From NCBI RefSeq assembly GCF_037969875.1, contig NZ_CP150218.1, positions 6,758,001 through 6,822,000 on the forward strand: a DNA stretch of 64,000 nucleotides, written 5' to 3'. This DNA comes from Paenibacillus sp. FSL R7-0337. Lineage in GTDB: Bacteria > Bacillota > Bacilli > Paenibacillales > Paenibacillaceae. Positions 1 to 7,386 of the stretch are shown piece after piece (the stretch's first letter is position 1; each line of letters starts with the position of its first letter). The position numbers were made by a program, and so were the translations under genes. The notes under the pieces are model-generated. The model searched no databases. It was not told where the DNA came from and saw nothing but the letters and a program-made list of their open reading frames with translations.

Positions 1-2
1 AG

Positions 3-341
3 ACACTGGAAGAGATCAAGGGGTTGGAGTATTCGCAGTGGCTTAAGCATTGGAAGGAGACGTATGGCCCCGAAGTAAGCGTAAGCGGATATATTCCAAT
101 AAATGAATTAAAGAGCTTATCTGAAAAAGCGACCTCACTGCATTGGAATGATTTTGACAAGTATGTCTTCGAGGATATCGGCTCAGGAGTGTATATCAGA
201 AAGTACGAGATCGAAGGGGAAGGGCAGTTGTTAGTTAGAGGGAAAAGTCTGGAGAAACCGCCTGAGCAAATTACTATGATTGATGCAGACGGTAAGGAGC
301 GGGAATTTAATCCTGAGAGTTTGAGCGAACAGCTTAAGTAA
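3..341 (+). CDS. 3' end of an unidentified protein (5' truncated by window edge)
   Basis: The frame is open from the first bases of the window to a TAA at 339-341, so this is the C-terminal part of a longer gene. The visible ~112 residues are soluble, hydrophilic and rich in Glu/Lys, with no signal peptide or membrane segment. A TTG at 24 could be read as a start but has no ribosome site, and the frame continues upstream of it with coding-like codons. I do not recognise the family. It precedes an AT-rich patch of small membrane proteins and duplicated fragments. Confidence 0.6.
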   Translation, partial: TLEEIKGLEYSQWLKHWKETYGPEVSVSGYIPINELKSLSEKATSLHWNDFDKYVFEDIGSGVYIRKYEIEGEGQLLVRGKSLEKPPEQITMIDADGKEREFNPESLSEQLK

Positions 342-379
342 AGTGAAAAGTGAAAAGCTCTAATGAAGGGCGATGAAAG

Positions 380-837
380 ATGAAAGCGTTACAAACGATA
401 CTCCAAGCCATTCTCTACGTGCTGCTGGTTATTGGACTACACTAATCCTGATTTATTATCTGGAAATAAAAATGGAGAGATGGGGAACTGCATTATTAGA
501 AGAAACCATTAGGGTGTACATCATACCGCTGATATTATGTAGTGTAAATGCTATTATAATTTCACGCAATCGGCGAATAAAGTACAAAATCAACTGGTTT
601 TTAGTAACTATGTTATCAAGTCTGCTACTTCTTTTATTTTTCATAGCTGTGCAAAATGACGGGGATTCTGATGAGGGACGTATCGTATCTTTTCAATTTT
701 TCCCGAAGTATCAATTAGAGATGCTCTTTATTCTTCCTTGGAGTATCGCGATTTTACAGTTTATCTTAACGCCCTATTATCTGTTTAAAATGAGAAAAGA
801 GAAAATGGGAGGTTTATACGATAATGAACAGGGATGA
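380..837 (+). pseudogene. 4-TM small membrane protein, paralogue A, frameshifted near codon 21
   Basis: The product resembles the intact gene at 6765-7202. In the matching frame, starting at ATG 380 (MKALQTILQAIL...), translation hits TAA at 443-445 after 21 codons. The aligned DNA of the 6765 copy reads cag-cta-ttc where this copy reads cac-ta-atc, a one-base loss at about 440-445. Downstream the frame runs on to 837 with the family features: a Glu-x-Trp motif after TM1, a basic Arg-Arg-Ile-Lys-Tyr loop, and a C-terminal TM followed by a basic tail. An overlapping frame from ATG 373 bypasses the stop but gives a non-homologous N-terminus lacking the first TM. Either a real inactivating shift or a sequencing error. 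The end overlaps the next gene's start by 14 nt. Confidence 0.65.
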
Positions 838-1639
838 ATTATTTTCTCATGTCCAAAAATTTTCTGAAGACCAGTACTCCAATGAACACCGCTTGAATGC
901 AAGGATACAGCTATATCAATATTGTGAGCATAAGGTGGATTGGCATGAATGGGTATTTGAGCATTTGGGACTTACCGAGGGTCTGAAGATTGCAGAAATC
1001 GGTTGCGGAACCGGTGTGTTGTGGGCGAAAAAACGGAGAGAAGTTCCGCTTAGATCAAAAATTGTCTTGACTGATGCCTCGAGAGGGATGATAGAAACGG
1101 CAAAAGGGAATATTCATGATCCGCTAGAGCGGTTTCAATATGAAATCGTAGATGCAGAGAAGATGCCTTGGCCGGACCATTCATTTGAGGTTTTGATTGC
1201 GAATCACCTGCTGTACCATTTTCAGGACCACAAGAAGATTTTCTCTGAAATCAACCGTGTATTGGTTCCTAATGGAACGGCCTATGCCTCAACTGTAAGC
1301 GCGAACAATTATAGAGAACTATTGCAGCTGATACTGGAGTTTGACGGCAGGCTGTCTTTCTTTAACGAAGCCGTGCAAAACTTTAACCTGGAGAATGGCC
1401 AGGATATCCTCAGCAAATATTTTAAGGTAACAGCCCAATACGTATTGCAAAATGATATTGTCATACAATCGGCTGCACCGCTCATTTTATATGTGGCATC
1501 CTATTTTAGCGAAGACCAATTATGTATCCTAACGGGCAGGTTCAATGAACTCTGCGATTATTTACAAGAAACTCTTGAACGTTCGGGAGCAATGCGTATC
1601 ACCAATCGAAATGTTCTATTTCAATATCAAAGAGTTTAA
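824..1639 (+). CDS. class I SAM-dependent methyltransferase
   Basis: 271 aa. Motif I (E-I-G-C-G-T-G, residues 58-64) is the SAM-binding glycine loop of the Methyltransf_11/25 fold. It is followed by an acidic strand (VLTDAS), the VDAEKMPWPDHSFEV segment around residue 110 and the ANHLLYH post-motif, all typical of ubiE-like small-molecule methyltransferases. The substrate cannot be told from sequence. The start ATG at 824 has GGGAGG about 11 nt upstream and lies inside the 3' end of the frameshifted membrane-protein gene, suggesting coupled translation in the ancestral arrangement. Confidence 0.85.
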   Translation: MNRDELFSHVQKFSEDQYSNEHRLNARIQLYQYCEHKVDWHEWVFEHLGLTEGLKIAEIGCGTGVLWAKKRREVPLRSKIVLTDASRGMIETAKGNIHDPLERFQYEIVDAEKMPWPDHSFEVLIANHLLYHFQDHKKIFSEINRVLVPNGTAYASTVSANNYRELLQLILEFDGRLSFFNEAVQNFNLENGQDILSKYFKVTAQYVLQNDIVIQSAAPLILYVASYFSEDQLCILTGRFNELCDYLQETLERSGAMRITNRNVLFQYQRV

Positions 1640-1648
1640 GGTCTTGTG

Positions 1649-1733
1649 CTACTTTTGCTTGTTATTTGTTTTGGGACCACCGTTCTTTTGTTTTTCATTG
1701 CAGCTTGGCTTGTCGAAGCAAAATTTTAGCAGG
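1649..1733 (+). pseudogene. short duplicated fragment of the 3277-3924 gene
   Basis: About 80 bases here are nearly identical to 3481-3565 inside the intact membrane-protein gene (shared stretch ttgttttgggaccaccgttc and its flanks, with a few substitutions). It lies in the gap between the methyltransferase and the phosphotransferase, has no start and no useful frame, and looks like debris of a local duplication. Confidence 0.7.
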
Positions 1734-1747
1734 GCAGGTGAATTAAT

Positions 1748-2788
1748 GTGGAACCTCATATGCTCATTGCTGCACAAGGTTTAGCAGATGTGCTTCAGCG
1801 GGGAAAGATCCTTCATTTGGAGCAAGGGTCTATGACAGAAGACGAACGCGGGTGGTCTGGTGCGGAAGTGCGCCGGGTAGGAGTTACTTATGCAGATGGT
1901 CAACGGGGAAGTATGATCTTTAAAGAAGTTGTCCTGAAAGAACGTATGGCTATGAAAAGGTTAACTGACCAAGGCCACCGGAACACGCCAGCAGCCTTTT
2001 CTGCGGACACTCAGACAGATGAGCCTAAGTGGATGGCGATGGAGGATTTGGGGAGAATCAAGATGGCTCCGCTGGGTCCAAATTGGACACCGAGGGTTGC
2101 AGAGGCACTGGCTAGAATCCATGCCCGTAATTTGCGTAGAGGTTCTGAGATGTCTTGGCTTCCCCACGCTGACCGTAAGTATTGGGAGGATTATGTGATT
2201 ACGACATTGTCTGTGGATCATTTTGAAGCGCTCACTGTACAAAACCCGGATTTTAGCCGGGAATTTGGCGCTTATCTGCCATTACTGCGTGAGAAAGCCA
2301 GCATTTTTGCGCGTGATATGGCGGCTTTATACAGGGAGAAGGAGAGTCTGACCCTTACGCATGGTGATTTACAGCCAGCAGATGGTTCACATGTCCGTGA
2401 TTATAATGGAGAGCTGTATATCATTGATTTCGGGTGGTGTCATTATGCCCCTTTTTATATCGATCTGGTCAGTTATTTCAACCTTGAGGATTCCAAAATG
2501 TATTACAACGCACTCCTCTCAAACGGTGTATCTCTTAGCTTTGCTGATTTTTACGAAAGATTGAGGGCAGCCTTTCGTTACAGCGGGCTGATCTATTTGT
2601 ACCCCAGTATCAGACAATGGTCTTCCGGTCCTACGGAACTAACGGGCAAGCGTCTGCTTCAGATGTTGAAAATTGTACTTACCGGCGAATTTCCTGAACG
2701 TAAGATAGATTACTCTAGCCAACTCTTCTCAAAGCTGCTTAAGGAGCATAACAACGGTACACTTCATCTATGTATTCAAGCGGATTAA
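1748..2788 (+). CDS. aminoglycoside-phosphotransferase-fold (APH-like) kinase
   Basis: 346 aa, start GTG 1748. The APH/choline-kinase fold is indicated by the Brenner-type loop T-H-G-D at residues 204-207 and by I-I-D-F-G-W with Asp227, the expected metal-binding Asp, followed by the segment pairing with IDLVSYF. The family loop is normally H-x-D-x-x-x-x-N; here the Asn position is Asp212 (H-G-D-L-Q-P-A-D), an unusual change at a Mg-binding site. The substrate is unknown; such genes include antibiotic kinases but also many metabolic kinases, so no resistance is claimed. It follows the methyltransferase on the same strand. Confidence 0.75.
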   Translation: MEPHMLIAAQGLADVLQRGKILHLEQGSMTEDERGWSGAEVRRVGVTYADGQRGSMIFKEVVLKERMAMKRLTDQGHRNTPAAFSADTQTDEPKWMAMEDLGRIKMAPLGPNWTPRVAEALARIHARNLRRGSEMSWLPHADRKYWEDYVITTLSVDHFEALTVQNPDFSREFGAYLPLLREKASIFARDMAALYREKESLTLTHGDLQPADGSHVRDYNGELYIIDFGWCHYAPFYIDLVSYFNLEDSKMYYNALLSNGVSLSFADFYERLRAAFRYSGLIYLYPSIRQWSSGPTELTGKRLLQMLKIVLTGEFPERKIDYSSQLFSKLLKEHNNGTLHLCIQAD

Positions 2789-2790
2789 AC

Positions 2791-3144
2791 TCATTTCATT
2801 AGTTCAACAGGATAGTCAGGAGCAGGATGATTTTGAAGCTCGGCTTCTGTTCCTACAAAAAAGCGCTGCACCGTAGGCCCCTCGATTTTACCGGAATTAC
2901 TAACCGACTCGCCGTTGCCTATAGTGTGACGGTGGATCATTTGATCGGTATCTAATTTTTGCTGCTTATTTTGTTCATCATAGTAGTAAAATTCTTTAAA
3001 CCCCTCTTGATTGTAAATAATTTGCATCCAGCCCACATAATTGTTTGGAATAAGATAAATATTTGGATTGCGTTTAGTAGTGCTGCAGAATACAAGGACC
3101 AATAATAACAACAACGGTATCAGTAGGAAAAGTGTCTTTTTCAA
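2791..3144 (-). CDS. small exported protein, DUF6843-like
   Basis: 117 aa, start TTG at 3144 with GGAGGT 7 nt upstream. It has an N-terminal signal or anchor (Lys-Lys then 15 hydrophobic residues ending ...LVFC), where the Cys could be lipidated, although Phe at -1 is a poor lipobox. The soluble part begins N-I-Y-L-I-P-N-N-Y-V-G-W, which resembles the start of DUF6843 proteins of Bacillales. Function unknown. The stop lies 2 nt from the convergent phosphotransferase stop. A truncated second copy of its 5' end lies at 5092-5208. Confidence 0.6.
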   Translation of the reverse strand: MKKTLFLLIPLLLLLVLVFCSTTKRNPNIYLIPNNYVGWMQIIYNQEGFKEFYYYDEQNKQQKLDTDQMIHRHTIGNGESVSNSGKIEGPTVQRFFVGTEAELQNHPAPDYPVELMK

Positions 3145-3276
3145 TTTTTCTACCTCCGGAATTTAACATTAATATACAAGATTAATAGGGGGAAACCGAT
3201 AATTATAAGTGGAGGAAAAGATTTCAATTTAACCCTATTAATTGGTTGATGTGTAACCTCGCCAAAGGAGAATACC

Positions 3277-3924
3277 ATGATAATGAGTTTATTTTTTGTT
3301 GCCTTAAGCGCAGTCATGGGTGTAGGTATTTGGTTTTTAGTTATGGGGATTGCCTTTTCTATTGGTGGTGGCAATCTATTTACAGTAACTCACTATGATT
3401 CTTTATTTTTTTACGCTACCCTTTTGTTGTTATGTATTATAGCCTATCTTTTTTTTGCAAAGCACCTAATAGAAAAAGAACTACCCCTTTTGCTTGCTAT
3501 TTGTTTTGGGACCACCGTTCTTTTCTTTTTCATTACACCTTGGCTTGCCGAAGCAAAATCATCAGTACAGCGGGAACTTTCTAACATTAGCTATTCGACT
3601 CATGAACAGTTTATGGAAAAAGTAGAGGTTATGATAGACCAAGAAAAACTGCCGTATTCAGTTAATGTTGAAAAGAGCAGGGAGAGATTCAAGGATATAA
3701 GAAGTATTAACATTATTGTATTGAATAAAGCTTCCTATAAAGATATTTCTATAAACGATATGGAAAGATTACTCGGTATAACCTATGGAGAAAGGGTTAG
3801 GATAGGGATTTTAAATGAAAGTTATGAAAAGCTGATGATAGATTTGATATTAGACATAGATAAAAGTCTTAGTTACTGTGAACCTTATAAAATATGCGAG
3901 GACTTAGGGTTAGAGATTAAATAA
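3277..3924 (+). CDS. unidentified membrane protein with cytoplasmic or extracytoplasmic C-terminal domain
   Basis: 215 aa. ATG 3277 has AAAGGAGA 6 nt upstream. Three hydrophobic segments are visible (about residues 3-28, 42-60 and 70-90), followed by a ~120-residue charged domain with predicted helix-strand alternation. I do not recognise a family. Low GC, like its neighbours. A fragment of this gene is duplicated at 1649-1733. Confidence 0.6.
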   Translation: MIMSLFFVALSAVMGVGIWFLVMGIAFSIGGGNLFTVTHYDSLFFYATLLLLCIIAYLFFAKHLIEKELPLLLAICFGTTVLFFFITPWLAEAKSSVQRELSNISYSTHEQFMEKVEVMIDQEKLPYSVNVEKSRERFKDIRSINIIVLNKASYKDISINDMERLLGITYGERVRIGILNESYEKLMIDLILDIDKSLSYCEPYKICEDLGLEIK

Positions 3925-3939
3925 TCCATTACATAAAAG

Positions 3940-4083
3940 ATGGTATTTATAACGAAATTTGTCAAGATGCTCTGCAACCACCTCCATGGCAGCATCCTGA
4001 ATAATTATTACCGTTTCACACCAGTGGATAATGTGTTCCGATTAGAGGATTATGGCAAACATAAGGGTAACTATATTACCTAA
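3940..4083 (+). pseudogene. possible gene remnant, 47 codons
   Basis: A short open frame from ATG 3940 to TAA 4081-4083 ends in NNYYRFTPVDNVFRLEDYGKH..., which reads like the tail of a real protein rather than random sequence. It has no ribosome site. It may be the residue of a gene destroyed during the local rearrangements; identity unknown. Confidence 0.3.
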
Positions 4084-4101
4084 TTGTGAGGTGTGAATTA
4101 A

Positions 4102-4533
4102 TTGAAAAAGTTTTTTATTTTAAGCATAAAAGCGATTTTACAAGTGATCTTTATTGTGTTTTTTCATTTATTTATTATTCGTTTTTTGAATCTGAAATCA
4201 GAAGCATGGGAGGAAGAGGCGGTACGACAAGCATATATTGTTTCTTTCGTTCTAATTCTCCTCTTGTATGCAACCTGCATGATTTCATTAATAACAAAGA
4301 AGATTAGATATAACCTAATATGGCTTTGCATAAGCACAATCCCTAGTGTTAGTCTTCTAATACTTTTTTATAACAGTAAAGAATATGAACCTACTGAAAA
4401 TAATTTTATAGATTTGAATTTTGACAGTGGTTTTTTTGAATTAGTAATTATCATTCCTTTTATATACATTGTAGTACAAATAGTTTTTATTTTTGTGCTA
4501 TGGGTGATCAATTATTTGAAAAGATATACATAA
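4102..4533 (+). CDS. 4-TM small membrane protein, paralogue B
   Basis: 143 aa, start TTG 4102 with GAGGTG about 9 nt upstream. Four hydrophobic segments with short loops, a Glu-x-Trp motif after TM1, a basic K-K-I-R-Y loop before TM3 and an IPS motif inside it; these features recur in the copies at 380, 4661, 5375 and 6765. It is closest to the 5375 copy (shared FDS-FF and P-F-I-Y segments). Function unknown; gene-cluster expansion of tiny membrane proteins is reminiscent of immunity-protein arrays, but no toxin gene is visible here. Confidence 0.65.
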   Translation: MKKFFILSIKAILQVIFIVFFHLFIIRFLNLKSEAWEEEAVRQAYIVSFVLILLLYATCMISLITKKIRYNLIWLCISTIPSVSLLILFYNSKEYEPTENNFIDLNFDSGFFELVIIIPFIYIVVQIVFIFVLWVINYLKRYT

Positions 4534-4660
4534 TTAAGGAGAGAAACTGACAAAAACCATAAAGGGAAAATATTAAATTTAAACCATATATTATTAAGTG
4601 TATGATATTAGGATATTGAGAATGAAAAATGGAAATGTGTTTTCTTGAAAGGTGGATCAT

Positions 4661-5080
4661 ATGCAAAAGTTTATTACTCATATCCTCAGAGCATTATTTC
4701 ATACTTTAATAATTGTTTTGATACATCTTCTAATTGTTTACCTTCTTAATCTCCGTATTGAAGGTTGGAATCATGAGATATTGGGGCAAATAATAAGAGC
4801 TTATGCCCTTCCTGTGAGCCTTATGCTTTTTAATCATACTATTTATTTTAAAGACAATATATTGAAATATAAGAAGATATGGTTTTTTGTTAATCTATTT
4901 CCTACGCTATTACTATTAATAATTTTTAAAGTGACTGTTGATAATTCGAGTTCGGATTTTTTATCAGGTTACCAGTTTCAATTAATTGCATTATTACCTA
5001 AAATATTTATATTCATTCAATTTATTCTTTTTTTGTTTGGAAAGTTGAGCGTAGGAATGATCAAGATAGATACTAAATAA
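4661..5080 (+). CDS. 4-TM small membrane protein, paralogue C
   Basis: 139 aa from ATG 4661, chosen over GTG 4652 because AAAGGTGG sits 5 nt before 4661. It shows the family pattern: TM1, then L-R-I-E-G-W, three further TM segments, and a P-T-L-L-L-L-I-I-F stretch in TM3. The R-I-E-G-W motif is shared exactly with the copy at 6765. Very AT-rich. Function unknown. Confidence 0.65.
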   Translation: MQKFITHILRALFHTLIIVLIHLLIVYLLNLRIEGWNHEILGQIIRAYALPVSLMLFNHTIYFKDNILKYKKIWFFVNLFPTLLLLIIFKVTVDNSSSDFLSGYQFQLIALLPKIFIFIQFILFLFGKLSVGMIKIDTK

Positions 5081-5091
5081 ATAATCTGTAC

Positions 5092-5208
5092 TCAACCCAA
5101 ATAATTGTTTGGAATCAGATAAATATTTGGATTGCGTTTATTAGTGCTGCAGAATGCAAGGACCAATAATAACAACAACGGTATCAGTAGGAAAAGTGTC
5201 TTTTTCAA
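5092..5208 (-). pseudogene. truncated copy of the DUF6843-like gene (5' end only)
   Basis: Bases 5093-5230 are almost identical to 3032-3169 and include the ribosome site, TTG start (5208), signal segment and the first ~37 codons of the 2791-3144 gene. Just after the N-N-Y-L-G codons the homology ends and a TGA (5092-5094) closes the frame. It lies between two of the membrane-protein paralogues, so it was probably carried along in a segmental duplication. Confidence 0.75.
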
Positions 5209-5374
5209 TTTTTCTACCTCCGGAATTTGATTAAGAATGAAAAAATCTAATACAATGGTTAGGTTTTACTATTCATTTTAGTGTTCAAGTTTCCCATAGT
5301 TACATTAAAAGGATTTTTAGAATTTAAGTTCAAAAAGTGGAAATTTAATTTTGGAAAAATGGGGTGAATCAAAT

Positions 5375-5800
5375 TTGAGCAATAGATTCCGTACGAGGGT
5401 AAGGGCAATTTCACAAGTTATTTTAGTGATATTTTTACATTTAAGTGTAATTTTTTTTCTGAAATTAAGATTAGAAAATTGGGAGAAAGCTGATATACAA
5501 CAAGTAGTTATAGTTTATTCGGTTCTAGTAATTATATTATACGTAACTTGTGTGAAGTCATTAGTGACAGGAAAAAAAAGATATAACTTATTTTGGTTTT
5601 TAATAAGTACTATTCCAAGTATTAGTTTGTTGTTTCTTCTACATAAAAATAAGGTGAATGACGCTCCTGAATATGGTTTTGTATATTTGAAATTTGACAG
5701 TGATTTTTTTGGATTAGTTCTTGTATTTCCTTTTATTTACTTTGTGATTCAATTAACTCTACTTGTAGCGCTATGGATATTAAAATATCCGAAAGAGTGA
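5375..5800 (+). CDS. 4-TM small membrane protein, paralogue D
   Basis: 141 aa from TTG 5375, preferred to the longer TTG 5351 frame because GGGGTGA lies 7 nt upstream of 5375 and the N-terminus then aligns with paralogue B. Four TM segments, the family Glu-x-Trp motif (L-R-L-E-N-W), a basic KKRYN loop and an IPSIS motif are visible. Function unknown. Confidence 0.65.
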   Translation: MSNRFRTRVRAISQVILVIFLHLSVIFFLKLRLENWEKADIQQVVIVYSVLVIILYVTCVKSLVTGKKRYNLFWFLISTIPSISLLFLLHKNKVNDAPEYGFVYLKFDSDFFGLVLVFPFIYFVIQLTLLVALWILKYPKE

Positions 5801-5907
5801 TAATTGATTATTATGCCACCCTTAGCTATGAGAATGATGCTGCATATTTTACAAAATCGTTCACTAAAAATGCTGATTTAAATGTAGGCAATTACATGTT
5901 GCACTAA
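5797..5907 (+). pseudogene. possible gene remnant, 36 codons
   Basis: An open frame begins at GTG 5797, overlapping the stop of paralogue D, and ends at TAA 5905-5907. The peptide (IDYYATLSYENDAAYFTKSF... then ...NADLNVGNYMLH) has a natural-looking composition and resembles a C-terminal tail. No ribosome site apart from possible coupling. Identity unknown. Confidence 0.3.
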
Positions 5908-5927
5908 AATTCGGAAAAATGTAAACG

Positions 5928-5967
5928 ACAAGCGCCTCTCCGTCATATACGGAGGGGCACTTGTCAT
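5928..5967 (-). terminator. hairpin downstream of the decayed YheC/D copy
   Basis: Inverted repeat ACAAGCGCCTCTCCGT / ACGGAGGGGCACTTGT with a 4-6 nt loop. Read on the minus strand it is followed by a T-rich run (gtcgtttacattttt). It would end transcripts of the pseudogene at 5986-6477. Confidence 0.55.
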
Positions 5968-5985
5968 TTATATAATTAACAACCC

Positions 5986-6477
5986 CTACTCCTCAACCAC
6001 CTTAGAAGAACTAGGCGTGTTCTTATTCTTATACACCCACATCGCGTACTCCAACGGGCGAACCAGCGCTTTGCGGTAGATGCTGTTGTCGCCGGAGCGG
6101 GCGGCGCCCACCCGGCCGGCCATGTCGGTGAACTCCCAGTTGCCCTGGCCGTTCTTCTGCACCAGCATCCGGTAGTCATGGAACCGGCCGCTGGGCAGCC
6201 GCAGCGGGATGCCCTGCTGCACAAGGAATTTGCCGCCCAGACACCACTGGCGGACGATGGTCTCCAGCCGGTTCAGCGACACCTTGCGCGGGGCGATGAT
6301 CTGGCGGCTCTGGCGGCGTCCCTGGATATCGAAGAGGGACTTGCCTTCTCGCTGGCGTTCGATCCGCAGGATGCCGCGCCCCCCGGTGCCGTTGATAGGC
6401 TTCACATAGACAACGGGGCTGGATTTCAGCATCCGGTACAGATCGGCAGAGGACTGGTAGAGCAGCGTCTCCGGCAA
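5986..6477 (-). pseudogene. decayed YheC/YheD ATP-grasp copy
   Basis: A partial duplicate of the 7387-8517 gene. It begins at the MPETLLYQSS segment (about residue 130 of the parent), so the N-terminal third is gone. A further 85 codons (255 bp) are missing between G-A-A-R-S and G-D-N-S. The loss is flanked in the intact gene by the 7-bp direct repeat GCGGGCG at 7498-7504 and 7753-7759, of which one copy remains here at 6097-6103. The missing part contains the metal/ATP-binding E-x-N-x-K-P strand, so the product could not be an active ATP-grasp enzyme. The remaining frame is uninterrupted (163 codons), suggesting recent origin. Confidence 0.85.
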
Positions 6478-6764
6478 GTGTTATAAAAGGCGGTAATACA
6501 AGTTATAGGGAAATATCAAATGTGATATTTTATTACCTTCTCCTCTATTCCTTGAGATTTTCTCATAAAAAGCACCGCCTACTATTCACTTCATCCTTTG
6601 AATTCTCGATAATCACATTAAAGGGATATTAATCTTTTTTATTCAAATTAATGGATTTTAAGCTTTTGTAATCGCTTACATATTAGGGGGATGATCTCAA
6701 TTAAGGACTTTGATATTAAACAAGCTTTGTCTAAAAGTAAATAAGAAGGCGCGGGTGATGAAAT
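6478..6764. other. intergenic stretch with nested inverted repeat
   Basis: No gene seen. AAATATCA / TGATATTT (6511-6518 and 6523-6530) form a perfect 8-bp stem with a 4-nt loop, enclosed by GGTAATA / TATTACC (6492-6498 and 6531-6537). It could be a hairpin or an operator upstream of paralogue E. Confidence 0.35.
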
Positions 6765-7202
6765 GTGAGAGCATTAAAAACAATACTCCAAGGCATTCTC
6801 TATGTACTGTTGGCTATTGGACTACAGCTATTCTTAATTTATTTTCTAAGGATAAGAATAGAGGGTTGGGGAATTAAGCTATTGAATTTTTCAATAAAGA
6901 TGTACCTTGTGCCACTTTCTTTACTTTTAGTTAATTCGTTTTTATATGTAAGAACACGGAGAATAAAATATCATATCACCTGGTTTCTATTAACTGTTTT
7001 ACCGAGTTCTTTATTAATTTTATTTTCCAAAGCAATACAAAGGAGCGGAGAGTATGAGCAAGCAGTGGTTGAGATTAAATTCTTTCCTGAATATCAGGTG
7101 GAAATGCTCATTCTGCTCCCATTTAGCATTTTTATATTTCAGTTCATTTTGATCTTGTATTATTTGATTAAAGTAAGGAAAGAAGATGTTAATTTGAAAT
7201 AA
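6765..7202 (+). CDS. 4-TM small membrane protein, paralogue E
   Basis: 145 aa, start GTG 6765, with a GAAGG-containing leader that aligns base for base with the region before ATG 380, so both copies share the start. Four TM segments; motifs R-I-E-G-W after TM1, R-T-R-R-I-K-Y-H before TM3 and F-F-P-E-Y-Q-V-E-M before TM4. This is the intact counterpart of the frameshifted paralogue A. Function unknown. Confidence 0.7.
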   Translation: MRALKTILQGILYVLLAIGLQLFLIYFLRIRIEGWGIKLLNFSIKMYLVPLSLLLVNSFLYVRTRRIKYHITWFLLTVLPSSLLILFSKAIQRSGEYEQAVVEIKFFPEYQVEMLILLPFSIFIFQFILILYYLIKVRKEDVNLK

Positions 7203-7335
7203 TGAGGGGTTATTACAATGAAAAGAATTTTCGGAATGGTCAGAAATATGTTATTTGACATTGAATAAAGTGTACTTTTAGCGATTATTAAAGACAATTC
7301 CAAGAGACGTGGATGGATTGTAAAATCTGCGCATA

Positions 7336-7371
7336 AAAAGAACCCCCTCAGATCCAGAGGGGGTTCTTTGC
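7336..7371 (-). terminator. terminator of the YheC/YheD operon
   Basis: AAAGAACCCCCTC / GAGGGGGTTCTTT, a 13-bp stem with a 6-nt loop (agatcc/a). On the minus strand it lies 16 nt after the last ATP-grasp stop and ends in TTTTTATGC. It also reads as a terminator on the plus strand. Confidence 0.85.
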
Positions 7372-7386
7372 TATCAAATAAAACCC

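Noticed and set aside
1..7300. Prophage or integrative element
   Set aside because: AT-rich and fragmented, but no integrase, recombinase, phage structural gene or flanking tRNA/att repeat can be seen.
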